64,000 nucleotides of DNA from Acanthosepion esculentum. Its lineage: Eukaryota > Mollusca > Cephalopoda > Sepiida > Sepiidae. Below the pieces are notes generated by a model. The model saw only the letters and a list, made by a program, of their open reading frames with translations, was not told the DNA's origin and ran no database searches. The stretch is from the NCBI GenBank assembly GCA_964036315.1, contig CAXIWW010000817.1, positions 9,769,501 to 9,833,500 of the forward strand. The letters are read 5' to 3'. The position numbers and the translations under genes were made by a program. This document shows positions 36,143 to 48,600 of the stretch, piece after piece. Each line of letters begins with the position of its first letter. The stretch's first letter is position 1.

Positions 36143-38494
36143 GTCCCACGCAGAAGACCCCCAGTCCCAGAAAGTCCCACGCAGACGACCCCCCACCCAG
36201 GAGACAGTCCCAGAAAGTCCCACGCAGACGACACCCAGTCCCAAAAAGTCCCACGCAGAAGAACCCCAGTCCCAGAAAGTCCCATGCAGACGACCCCCAC
36301 CCAGGAGACAGTCCCAGAAAATCCCACGCAGACGACCCCCGACCCAGGAGACAGTCCCAGAAAGTCCCACGCAGACGAACCCCAGTCCCAGAAAGTCCCA
36401 CGCAGACGACACCCCACCCAGGAGACAGTTCTCAGATTGTCCCAAACAGAAGACCCCCCACCCAGGTGACAGTCCCAGAAAGTCCCACGCAGACGAACCC
36501 CAGTCCCAGAATGTCCCACGCAGACGACCCCCAGTCTAAGAAATTCCCATGCAGAAGACCCCCACCCAGGAGACATTCCCAGAAAGTCCATAGCAGACGA
36601 CCCCCCACACAGGAGAGAGTCCCAGAAAGTCCAACGCAGACGAGACCCCACCCAGGAGACAGTCCAAGAAAATCCCATGCAGACGACCCCACTTCCAGAA
36701 AGTCCCACGTAGACGGCCCCCAGTCACAGAATGTTCCACGCATACGACCCCCATTCCCAGAAAGTCCAACGCAGACGACCTCCACCCAGCAGACAGTCCC
36801 AGAAAGTCCCACGGAGACGACCCCCAGTCCCAGAAAGTCCCACGCAGACGATCCCCAGTCCCTGAAAGTCCCACGCAGACGACACCCTTGTCCCAGAAAG
36901 TCCCAAAGACGACCCCCCATCCAGGAGACAGTCCCAGAAAGTCCCACGCAGACGAGCCCCCACCCAGGAGACAGTCCCAGAAAGTCCCACGCAGACGACA
37001 CCCATTCCGAGAAAGTCCAACGCAGACGACCCCCAGGCCCAGGAAGTCCAACGCAGACGACCCACAGTCCAAGGAGACAGTCCCAGAAAGTCCCACGCAG
37101 ACGGCCCCCAGTCCCAGAAAGTCCCACGCAGACGACCCCCAGTCCGACAAAGTCACACGCAGAAGACCCCAGTCCCAGAAAGTCCCACGCAGACGACCCC
37201 CAGTCCCAGAAAGTCCCATGCAGATGACCCCCACCCAGGAGACAGTCCCAGAAAGTCCCACGCAGACGACCCCCACACAGGAAACAGTCCCAGAAGGTCC
37301 CACTTAGACGACCCACATTCACAGAAAGTCACACGCAGAAGACCCCCAGTCCCAGAAAGTCCAACGCAGACGACACAACACACAGGAGACAGTTCTCAGA
37401 AAGTCCAAAACAGACGACCCCCCACCCAGGAGACAGTCACAGAAAGTCCCACGCAGACGACCCCCCTCCCAGAAAGTCCCACGCAGAAGGCCCCCAGTCC
37501 CAGAAAGTCTCACGCAGACGACCCCAGTCCCACAAAGTCCCACGCAGACGACACCGCACCCAGGAGACTGTCCGAGACAGACACACGCAGACGACCCACT
37601 GTCCCAGAAAGTCCCACGCAGACGAGTCCCCACCCAGGGAACAGTCCCAGGAATTCCCACGCAGACGACCCCAGTCCCAGAAAGTCCCACGCAGACGGCC
37701 CCCCACCCAGGAGACAGTCCCAGAAAGTCCCACGCAGACGAACCACTGTCCCAGAAAGTCCCACGCAGACGAGTCCCCACCAAGGAAAGAGTCCCAGAAA
37801 GTCCCACGCAGACGACCACCCACCCAGGAGAGAGTCCCAGAAGGACCCACGCAGACGACCCCCAGTCCCAGAAATTCCAACGCAGACGACCCCCAGTCCC
37901 ACAAAGTCCCACGCAGACGACACCGCACCCAGGAGACTGTCCCAGAAAGACCCATGCAGACGAACACCCCACCAAGGAGACAGCCCCAGAAAGTCCCACG
38001 CAGACGAAACACCTCCCAGTAGACAGTCCCAGAAAGTCCCATGCAGACGACCCCCCACCCAGGAGACAGTCCCAGAAAGTCCCACGCAGACGACACCCCC
38101 CCACCAAGGAGACAGTCCCAGAAAGTCCCACGCAGACGATCCCCCACCCTGGAGACAGTCCCAGAAAGTCCCAAAGAGACGACCCCCACCCAGGAGACAA
38201 TCCCAGAAAGTCAGACTCAGACGACCCCCTGTCCCAGAAAGTCCCATGCAGAGGAGCCCCCACCCAGGAGACTATCCAAGAAAGTCCCACGCAGACGACC
38301 TCCAGTCCAAGAAAGTCCCATGAAAACGAGCCCCGACCCAAGAGACAGTACCAGAATGTCCCACGCAGACGACCCCCAGCCCAGAAAGTCCCACTCAGAC
38401 GACCCCCCACCCAGGAGACAGACCCAGAAAGGCCCAAGCAAACGACCCCCAGTCCCAGAAAGTCCCATGCGGACGACCCCCCACCCAGGAGACA
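36143..38494 (+). repeat. Satellite family B, forward block 2
   Basis: Same 31/43-bp family as 4.8-21.0 kb and in the same orientation. It starts with GTCCCACGCAG immediately after AAA, exactly as the main block does at 4791. It carries many private variants (CATTCCGAGAAAGTCC, CACTTAGACGACC), so it is not a simple copy of the main block. It ends at CCCAGGAGACAG (38495), with CAG shared with the following E island. Confidence 0.94.
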
Positions 38495-38635
38495 GGCTGC
38501 TACAAGCCGAATATGCCTGGCTCTTTTGTGAAACTGCCTTGCAAGCAATCTCAGGCCGCTACAAGTCGACATCTCTCTCTTTTGTGACAACTGCCTTACA
38601 AACAATCTCAGTCTGCCGCCAGGACTGTTCTCCTG
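38493..38635 (+). repeat. Short E-family island between inverted B arms
   Basis: About 2.4 copies of the 60-bp E unit. The run of subtypes (CGAATATGCCTGGC, TTGCAAGCAATCTCAGG, then GTCTGCCGCCAGGAC) is the same as at about 22.67-22.81 and 23.80-23.94 kb, so the filler was probably copied from an E array. Shared bases mark both edges: CAG at 38493-38495 and TCTCCTG at 38629-38635. Confidence 0.9.
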
Positions 38636-41600
38636 GGTGGGGGTCGTCTGCGTGGGACTTTCTGGGATTGTCTCCTGGCTGGGCGTCGTCTGCATGGGAC
38701 TTCCTAGGACTGGGGGTCGTCTGCGTGGGACTAACTGGGACTGTCTCCTGGGTGGGGGGTCGTCTGCGTGGGACTTTCTGGGTCTGTCTCCTGGGTGGGT
38801 GTTCGTCTGCGTGGGATTTTCTGGGACTGGGGGTCGTCTACGTGGGACTTGTTGGGACACTCTCCTGTCTGGGGGTCGTCTGCGTGGGACTTTCTGGGAC
38901 TGGCTCCTGGGTGGGGGTCGTCTGCGTGGGTCTTTCTTGGACTGGGGGTCTTCTGCGTGGGACTTTCTGGGAGTGTCTCCTGGGTGGGTGTCGTGTCTTT
39001 GGGACTTTCTGGGACTGTCTCCTGTCTGGGGATCGTCAGCGTGGGACTTTCTGGGACTGGGGGTCATCTGCGTGGGTCTTTCTGGGACTGTCTCCTGGGT
39101 GGGGGTCGTCTGCCTGGGACTTTGAGGGACTGTCTTCTAGGTGGTGGGTCGTCTGCGTGGGTTTTTCTGGGACTGGGGGTAGTCTGCGTGGGACTTTCTG
39201 GGACTGGGGGTCGTCTGCGTGGGACTTTCTGTGACTGGGGTGGTCTGCGTGGGACTTTCTGGGACTGTCTCCTGGGTGGAGGGTCGTCTGCGTGGGTATT
39301 TCTGGGACTGGGGGTTGTCTGGGTGGGACATTCTGGGACTGGGATCGTCTGCGTGGGACTTTCTGGGACAGTCTCCTGGGTGGGGGGTCGTCTGCGTGGG
39401 TTTTTTCTGGGACTGGTGGTCGTCTGCGTGGGAGTTTCTGGGACTGTGGGTCGTCTGCGTGGGACTTTCTGGGACTGTCCCCTGGGTGGGGGGTCCTCTG
39501 CATGTGACTTTCTGGGACTGGGGATCGTCTGCGTGGGACTTTATGGGACTGTCTCCTGGGTGGGGGCTGGTCTGCGTGGGACTTTCTGCGAATGTCTCCT
39601 GGGTGGGGGTCGTCTTTGGGACTTTCTGGGTCTGGGTGTCGTCTGCGTCGGTCTTTCTGGGACTGTCTCCTGGGTGGGGGTCGTCTGCGTGGGACTTTCT
39701 GGGACTGTGGGTCGTCTGCGTGGGACTTTCTGGGACTGTCTCCTGTGTGGGGGGTTGTCTTCCTGGGACTTGCTGGTTCTGGGGGTCGTCTGCGTGGGAC
39801 TTTCTGGGACTGGGGGCCGTCTACGTGGGACTTTGTCGGAATGGGGGTCGTCTGCGTTTTGACTTTCTGGGACTGGGGGCCGTCTGCGTGGGTCTTTCTG
39901 GGAATATCTCCTGGGACTGTGGGTCGTCTGCGTTGGACTTCCTGCGACTGGGGTCGTCTGCGTGGGACTTTCTGGGAATGGGGGTCGTCTGCGTGGGACT
40001 TTCTGGGACTGTCTCCTGGTTGGGGGGTCGTCTGCGTGGGACTTTCTGGGAATGTCTCCTGGGACTGTGGGTCGTCTGCATGGGACTTCCTGGGACTGGG
40101 GGTCTTCTGCATGGGACATTCTGGGAATGGGGGTCGTCTGCGTGGGACTTTCTGGGACTGTCTCCTGGTTGGGGGGTCGTCTGCGTGGGACTTTCTGGGC
40201 CTGTCTCCTGGGTGGCGGTCGTCTGCATGGGACTTCCTGGGACTGGGGGTCTTCAGCGTGTGACTTTCTGGGACTGTCTCCTGGGTGCGGGGTCAGCTGC
40301 GTGGGATATCTGGGACTGTCACCTGGGTGGGGGGTCCTCTGCATGTGACTTTCTGGCACTGGGGATCGTCTGCGTGGGACTTTCTGGGACTGTCTCCTGT
40401 GTGGGGGGTTGTCTGCCTGGGACTTGCTGGGCCTGGGGGTCGTCTGCGTTGGACTTTCTGGGACTGGGGGCCGTCTGCGTGGGACTTTCTGGGAGTGGGG
40501 GTCGTCTGCCTGGGACTTTCGGGGACTGTCTCCTGGGTGCGAGGTCGATTGTTTGGGACTTTCTGGGACTGGGGGCCGTCTGCGTGGGACTTTCTGGGAC
40601 TGGGGGTCGTCTGCGTGGGACTTTCTGGGACTGGGAGTCATCTGCGTGTGACTTTCTGGGACTGTCTCCTGGGTGCGGGGTCGTGGGACTTTGTGTGACT
40701 GGGGTCGTCTGCGTGGGACTTTCTGGGACTGTCTCCTGGGTGGGGGTCGTCTGTTTGGGACTTTCTGGGACTGTCTCCTGGGTGGGGGTCGTCTGCGTGG
40801 GACTTTCTGTGATTGTCTTCTGGCTGGGTGTCGTCTGCATGGGACTTCCTAGGACTGGGGGTCGTCTGCGTGGGACTAACTGGGACTGTCTCCTTGGTGG
40901 GGGGTCGTCTGCGTGGGACTTTCTGGGTCTGTCTCCTGGGTGGGTGTTCGTCTGCGTGGGATATTCTGGGAATGGGGGTCGTCTACGTGGGACTTGCTGG
41001 GACACTCTCCTGTCTGGGGGTCGTCTGCGTGGGACTTTCTGGGACTGGCTCCTGGGTGGGGGTCGTCTGCGTGGGTCTTTCTTGGACTGGGGGTCTTCTG
41101 CGTGGGACTTTCTGGGAGTGTCTCCTGGGTGGGTGTCGTCTCTTTGGGACTTTCTGGGACTGTCACCTGTCTGGGGGATCGTCTGCGTGGGACTTTCTGG
41201 GACTGGGGGTCATCTGCGTGGGTCTTTCTGGGACTGTCTCCTGGGTGGGGGTCGTCTGCCTGGGACTTTGTGGGACTGTCTTCTAGGTGGTGGGTCGTCT
41301 GCGTGGGTTTTTCTGGGACTGGGGGTCGTCTGCGTGGGACTTTGTGTGACTGGGGGTTGTCTGGGTGGGACATTCTGGGACTGGGATCGTCTGCGTGGGA
41401 CTTTCTGGGACTGTCTCCTGGGTGGGTTTTTCTGAGACTGGGGGTAGTCTGCGTGGGACTTTCTTGGACTGGGGGTCGTCTGCGTCGGAGTTTCTGGGAC
41501 TGTGGGTCGTCTGCGTCGGACTTTCTGGGACTGTCTCCTGTCTGGTGGGTCGTCTGCGTGGGACTTTCTGGGACTGGGGGTCGTCTGCATGGGACTTTCT

Positions 41601-42660
41601 GGGACTGTATCCTGGGTGGGGTGTCTTCGGCATGGGACTTTCTGGGACTGTCTCCTTGGTGTGGTGTTGTCTGCGTGGGACTTTCTGGGACTCTCTCCTG
41701 GGTGGGTGTCGTCTGCGTGGGACGTTCTGGGACTGTCTCCTGGGTGAGGGGTCCTCTGCGTGGGACTTTCTGGTACTGGAGGTCGTCTGCATGGGACTTT
41801 CTGGGACTGTATGCAGGGTGGGGTGTCGTCTGCATGGGACTTTCTGGGATTGTCTCCTTGGTGGGGGGTCGTCTGCGTGGGACTTTCTGGGACTCTCTCC
41901 TGGGTGGGGGGTCGTCTGCGTGGGACTTTCTGGGACAGTGGGTTGTCAACGTGGGACTTTCTGGGACTGCCTCCTGGGTAGGGTCGTCTGCGTGGGACGT
42001 TCTGGGACTGTCTCCTGGGTGGGGGTCGTCTGCATGGGACTTTCTGGGACTCGGGGTCGTCTGCGTATGACTTTCTGTGACTGTCTCCTGGGTGTGGGGT
42101 CTTCTGCCTGGGACTTTCTGGTACTGTGGGTCGTCTGCGTGGGACTTTCTGGGACTCTCTGATGGGTTGGTGGTCGTCTGTTTGGGTCTTTCTGGGACTG
42201 TGACTCGTCTACGTGGGACTTTCTCGGACTGGGGGAAGTCTTCGTGGGACCTTCTGATACTGTCTCCTGGGTGGGGGGTCGTCTGCGTGGGACTTCCTTG
42301 GACTGGGCGTCTTCTGCGTGGGACTTTCTGGGACTGTCTCGTGTCTGGGGGGTCGTCTTCGTGGGACTTTCTGTGACTCTCTCCTGGGTTGGGGGTCGTC
42401 TGCGTGGGAATTTCTGGGACAGTGGGTTGTCAACGTGGGACTTTCTGGGACTGCCTCCTGGGTGGGGTCGTCTGCGTGGGACGTTCTGGGACTCTCTCCT
42501 GGGTGGGGGGTCGTCTGCATGGGACTTTCTGGGACTCGGGGTCGTCTGCGTATGACTTTCTGGGACTGTCTCCTGGGTGTGGAGTCGTCTGCGTGGGACT
42601 TTCTGGTACTGTGGGTCGTCTGCGTGGGACTTTCTGGGACTCACTGATGGGTTGGTGGTC
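38636..42660 (-). repeat. Satellite family B, reverse block
   Basis: Family B in reverse orientation, recognised by GGGGGTCGTCTGCGTGGGAC and TTTCTGGGACTGTCTCCTGG. The stretches 38.64-39.34 and 40.79-41.40 kb are copies of each other at an offset near 2145. In reverse they match the variant order of about 13.0-13.75 kb in the main block (including the form read as CAGTCCTAGGAAGTCCCATG). The strand is now G-rich. Open frames up to 738 codons (39219-41435) again follow from the stop-free consensus. Confidence 0.94.
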
Positions 42661-45600
42661 GTCATAACTAGGAATAGTTGGAACTGTGGTGCTGTTTGCA
42701 CTTTTGCTATCATCTGTTGGCACTTTTGCTATCAGCTGTTGGCACTTTTGCTATCAGCTGTTGGCACTTTTGCTATAAGCTGTTGGCACTTTTGCTATCA
42801 GCTGTTGGCACTTTTGGTATCATCTGTTGGTACGTTTGCTATCAGCTGTTGGCTATTTTGCTGTCAGCTTTTGGCACTTTTGCTATCAGCTGTTGGCACT
42901 TATGCTATCAGCTGTTGGCACTTTTGCTATCAGCTGTGGTGCTGTTGGCACTTTTGCTATCAACTGGTGTTGTTCGCAAGTTATTATATAAACATGTATT
43001 TTTATACTTTCATAGTGTTTTTTTTTAGTGGTGGGTCACTATTTGCTCATAGCTGGGACCCTTTGTGATCAGAAGGCTTGCTGTCAGATGTAGTTTATAG
43101 TCATACCTAGGACTAGTTGGCACTGTGGTGCTGTTGGCACTTTTGCTATCAGCTGTTGGCACTTTTGCTATCAGCTGTTGGCACTTTTGCTATCAGCTTT
43201 TGACACTTTTGCTATCAGCTTTTGGCACTTTTGCTATCAGCTGTGGTGCTGTTGGCACTTTTGCTATCAACTGGTGTTGTTCGCAAGTTATTATATAAAC
43301 ATGTATTTTTATACTTTCATAATGTTTTTTTTTAGTGGGGGGTCACTATTTGCTCATACCTGGGAACCTTTTTGTTATAAGAAGCCTTGCTGTCAGATGT
43401 AGTTTATAGTCATACCTAGGACTAGTTGGCACTGTGGTGCTGTTGGCACTTTTGCTATCAGCTGTTGGCACTTTTGCTATCAGCTGTTGGCACCTTGCTA
43501 TCAGCTGTTGACACTTTTGCTATCAGCTGTGGTGCTGTTGGCACTTTTGCAATCAACTGGTGTTTTTTGCAAGTTTTTATATAAACATGTATTTTTATAC
43601 TTTCATAGTGTTTTTTTTTTAGTGGTGGGTCACTATTTGCTCATAGCTGGGACCCTTTTTGTTATAAGAAGCCTTGCTGTCAGATGTAGTTTATAGTCAT
43701 ACCTAGGACTAGTTGGCACTGTGGTGCTGTTGGCACTTTTGCTATCAGCTGTTGGCACTTTTGCTATCAGCTTTTGGCACTTTTGCTATCAGCTGTTGGC
43801 ACTTTTGCTATCAGCTGAGGTGCTGTTGGCACTTTTGCTATCAACTGGTGTTGTTCGCAAGTTTTTATATAAATATGTATTTTTATACTTTCATAGTGTT
43901 TTTTTTTTTAGTTTGTGGCACTATTTGCTCATAGCTCGGACCCTTTGTGATCAGAAGCCTTGCTGTCAGATCTAGTTTATAGTCATACCTAGGACTAGAT
44001 GGCACTGTGGTGCTGTTGGCACTTTTGCTATCAGCTCTTGGCACTTTTGCTATCAGCTGTTGGCACTTTTGCTATCAGCTGTGGTGCTGTTGGCACTTTT
44101 GCTATCAACTGGTGTTGTTCGCAAGTATTTATATAAATATGTATTTTTATACTTTCATAGTGTTTTTTTAGTGGGGGGTCACTATTTGCTCATAGCTGGG
44201 ACCCTTTCTGATAGGAAGCCTTGCTGTCAGATGTAGTTTATAGTCATACCTAGGACTAGTTGGCACTGTGGTGCTGTTGGCACTTTTGCTATCAGCTGTT
44301 GGCAATTTTGCTATCAGCTGATGGCACTATTACTATCAGCTGTTGGCACTTTTGCTATCAGCTGTTGTGCTGTTGGCACTTTTGCTATCAACTGGGGCTG
44401 TTTTGCAAGTTTCTTTATAAACATGTATTTTAATACATTCATAGTGTTTTTTTTTTAGTGAGGGCCACTATTTGCTCATAGCTGGGACCCTTTGTGGTCA
44501 GAAGCCTAGCTGTCAGATGTAGTTTATAGTCATACCTAGGACTAGTTGGCACGGTGGTGCTGTTGGCACTTTTGCTATCAGATGTTGGCACTTTTGCTAT
44601 CAGCTGTTGGTACTTTAGCTATCAGCTGTTGGCACGTTTGCTATCAGCTGTTGGCACTTTTGGTATCAGCTGTTGGCAGTTTTGCTATCAGCTGTTGTCA
44701 CTTTTGCTATCAGCTGTGATGCTGTTGGCACTTTTGCTATCAACTGGTGTTGTTCGCACGTTTTTATATAAACATGTATTTTTATACTTTCATAGTGTTT
44801 TTTTTAGTGGGTGGTCACTATTTGCTCATAGCTGGGACCCTTTGTGATCAGAAGCCTTGCTGTCAGATGTAGTTTATAGTCATACCTAGGACTAGTTGTC
44901 ACTGTGGTGCTGTTGGCACGTTTGCTATCAGCTGTTGGTACTTTTGCTATCAGCTGTTGGCACTTTTGGTATCATCTGTTGGCACATTTGATATCAGCTG
45001 TTGGCACATTTGCTATCAGCTTTTGGCACTTTTGTTATCATCTGTTGGCATTTTTGCTATCAGCTGTTGGCACTTTTGCTATCAGCTGTGGTGCTGTTTG
45101 CACTTTTGCTATCAACTGGTGTTGTTCGCAAGTTTTTATATAAACATGTATTTTTATACTTTCATAGTGTTTTTTTTTATTGGGGGGTCACTATTTCCTC
45201 ATAGCTGAGACCCTTTGTGATCAGAAGCCTTGCTGTCAGATGTAGTTTATAATCATACCTAGGACTAGTTGGCACTGTGGTGCTGTTGGCACTTTTGCTA
45301 TCAGCTGTTGGCACTTTTGCTATCAGCTGTAGGCACTTTGGCTATCAGCTGTTTGCACTTTTGCTATCAGCTGTGGTGCTGTTGGCACTTTTGCTATCAA
45401 CTGGTGTTGTTCGCAAGTTTTTATATAAATATGTATTTTTATACTTTCATAGTGTTCTTTTTTTTAGTGGTGGGTCACTATTTGCTCATAGCTGGGACCC
45501 TTTGTTATCAGAAGCCTTGCTGTCAGATGTAGTTTATAGTCATACCTAGGACTAGTTGGCACTGTCGTGCTGTTGGCACTTTTGCTATCAGCTGTTGTCA

Positions 45601-48600
45601 CTTTTGCTATCAGCTGTTGGCACTTTTGCTATCAGCTGTTGGCACTTTTGCTATCAGCTTTTGGCACTTTTGCTATCAGCTCTTGGCACTTTTGCTATCA
45701 GCTGTTGTGCTTTTTGCACTTTTGCTAACAACTGGTGTTGTTCGCAAGTTTTTATATAAATATGTATTTTTATACATTCATAGTGTTTTTTTTTTAGTGG
45801 GGGGTCACTATTTGCTCATAGCTGTGACCCTTTGTGATCAGAAGCCTTGCTGTCAGATGTAGTTTATAGTCATACCTAGGACTAGTTGGCACTGTGGTGC
45901 TGTTGGCACTTTTGCTATCAGCTGTTGGCACTTTTGCTATCAGCTGTGGTGCTGTTGGCACTTTTGCTATCAACTGGTGTTGTTCGCAAGTGTTTATATA
46001 AACATGTATTTTTATACTTTCATATTTTTTTTTTAGTGGGGGGTCACTATTTGCTCATAGCTGGGACCCTTTCTGATCAGAAGCCTTGCTGTCAGATGTA
46101 GTTTATAGTCATAACTAGGACTAGTTGGCACTGTGGTGCTGTTGGCACTTTTGCTATCAGCTGTTGGCACTTTTGCTATAAGCTGTTGGCATTTTTGCTA
46201 TCACCTGTTGGCAATTTTGCTATCAGCTTTTGGCACTTTTGGTATCAGCTGTTGGCACTTTTGCTATAAGCTGTTGGCACTTTTGCTATCAGCGGTTGGC
46301 ACTTTTGGTATCATCTGTTGGCACTTTTGCTATCAGCTGTTGGCACTTTTGCTGTCAGCTTTTGGCACTTTTGGTATCAGCGGTTGGCACTTATGCTATC
46401 AGCTGTTGGCACTTTTGCTATCAGCTGTGGTGCTGTTGGCACTTTTGCTATCAACTGGTGTTGTTCGCAAGTTTTTATATATACATGTATTTTTATACAT
46501 TCATAGTGATTTTTGTTTTAGTGGGGGGTCACTATTTGCTCATAGCTGGGACCCTTTGTGGTCAGAAGCCTTGCTGTCAGATGTAGTTTATAGTCATACC
46601 TAGGATTAGTTGGCACTTTGGTGCTGTTGGCACTTTTGCTATCAGATGTTGGCACATTTGCTATCAGCTGTTGTCACTTTTGCTATCAGCTTTTGGCACT
46701 TTTGCTATCAGCTGCTGGCACTTTTGCTATCATCTGTTGGCACTTTTGCTATCAGCTGTTGGCACTTTTGCTATCAGCTTTTGGCACTTTTAGTATCAGC
46801 TGTTGGCACTTTTGCTATCAGCTGTTGGCACTTTTGCTATCAGCTGTGGTGCTGTTGGCACTTTTGCTCTCAACTGGTGTTGTTCGAAAGTTTTTATATA
46901 AACATGTATTTTTATACATTCATAGTGTTTTTTTTAGTGGGGGGTCACTATTTGCTCATAGTTGGGAACCTTTGTGATCAGAAGTCTTGCTGTCAGATGT
47001 AGTTTATAGTCATACCAAGGACTAGTTGGCAATGTGGTGCTGTTGGCACTTTTGCTATCAGCTGTTGGCAATTTTACTATCAGCTGTTGGCATTTTGCTA
47101 TCACCTTTTGGCACTTTTGGTATCAGCTGTTGGCACTTTTGCTGTCAGCTGTTTGCAGTTTTGCTATCAGCTGTTGGCACTTTTGCAATCAGCTGTTGGC
47201 ACTTTTGCTATCAGCTGTTGGCACTTTTGCTATCAGCTGTTGTCACTTTTGCTATCAGCTGTTGGCACTTTTGCTATCAGCTGTTGGCAATTTTGCTATC
47301 AGCTGTGGTGCTGTTGGCACTTTTGCTATCAACTGGTGTTGTTCGCAAGTTTTTATATAAACATGTATTTTTATACATTCATAGTGTTTTTTTTTAGTGG
47401 GAGGTCACAATTTGCTCATAGCTGGGACCCTTTGTGATCAGAAGCCTTGCTGTCATATGTAGTTTATAGTCATACCTAGGACTAGTTGGCACTGTGGTGC
47501 TGTTGGCACTTTTGCTATCAGCTGTTGGCACTTTTGCTATCAGCTGTTGGCACTTTTGCTATCAGCTGTTGGCACTTTTGCAATCAGCTATTGGCACTTT
47601 TGCTATCAGCTGTTGGCACTTTGGTATAATCTGTTGGCACTTTTGCTATCAGCTGTTGGCACTTTTGCTATCAGCTGTTGGCACATTTGCTATCATCTGT
47701 TGGCACGTTTGCTATCAGCTGTTGGCACTTTTGCTAACAGCTTTTGGCACTTTTGCTATCAGCTGTTGTCACTTTTGCTATCAACTGTTGGCACTTTTGC
47801 TATCAGCTGTGGTCCTGTTGGCACTTTTGCAATCAACTGGTGTTGTTCGCAAGTTTTTTAAAAACATGTATTTTTATAATTCATAGTGTTTTTTTTTTTA
47901 GTGGGGGTGAAAATATTTGCTCATACCTGGGACCCTTTGTGATCAGAAGCCTTGTTGTCAGATGTAGTTTATAATCATACCTAGGACTAGTTGGCACTGT
48001 GGTGCTGTTGGCACTTTTGCTATCAGCTGTTGGCACTTTTGCTATCAGCTGTTGGCACGTTTGCTATCAGCTGTTGGAACTTTTGCTATCAGCTGTGGTG
48101 CTGTTGGCACTTTTGCTATCAACTGGTGTTGTTCGCAAGTTTTTATATAAACATGTATTTTTATACATTCATATTGTTTTTTTTTTAGTGGGGGGTCAAT
48201 ATTTGCTCATACCTGGGACCCTTTGTGATCAGAAGCCTTGCTGTCAGATGTAGTTTATAGTCATACCTAGGACTAGTTGGTACTGTGTTGCTGTTGGCAC
48301 TATTTCTATCAGCTGTTGGCACTTTTGGATCAGCTGTTGGCACTTTTGCTATCAGCTGTTGTGCTGTGGGCCCTTTTGCTATCAACTGGTCTTGTTCGCA
48401 CGTTTTTATATAAACATCTATTTTTATACTTTCATAGTGTTTTTTTTTTAGTGGGCGGTCACTATTTGCTCATAGCTGGGACCCTCTGTGATCAGAAGCC
48501 TTGCTGTCAGATGTAGTTTATAGTCATACCTAGGACTAGTTGGCACTGTGGTGCTGTTGGCACTTTTGCTATCAGCTGTTGGAAATTTGCTATCAGCTGT

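Noticed and set aside
39219..41435. A 738-codon frame rich in glycine, tryptophan and leucine.
   Set aside because: It lies in reverse family B and is the same by-product as in the forward arrays. It crosses many units in changing phase.
42965..42985. An RNA polymerase III B-box in D headers (GTTCGCAAG).
   Set aside because: The invariant A after GTTCG/A is missing and no A-box is placed upstream. No tRNA-like fold is apparent.
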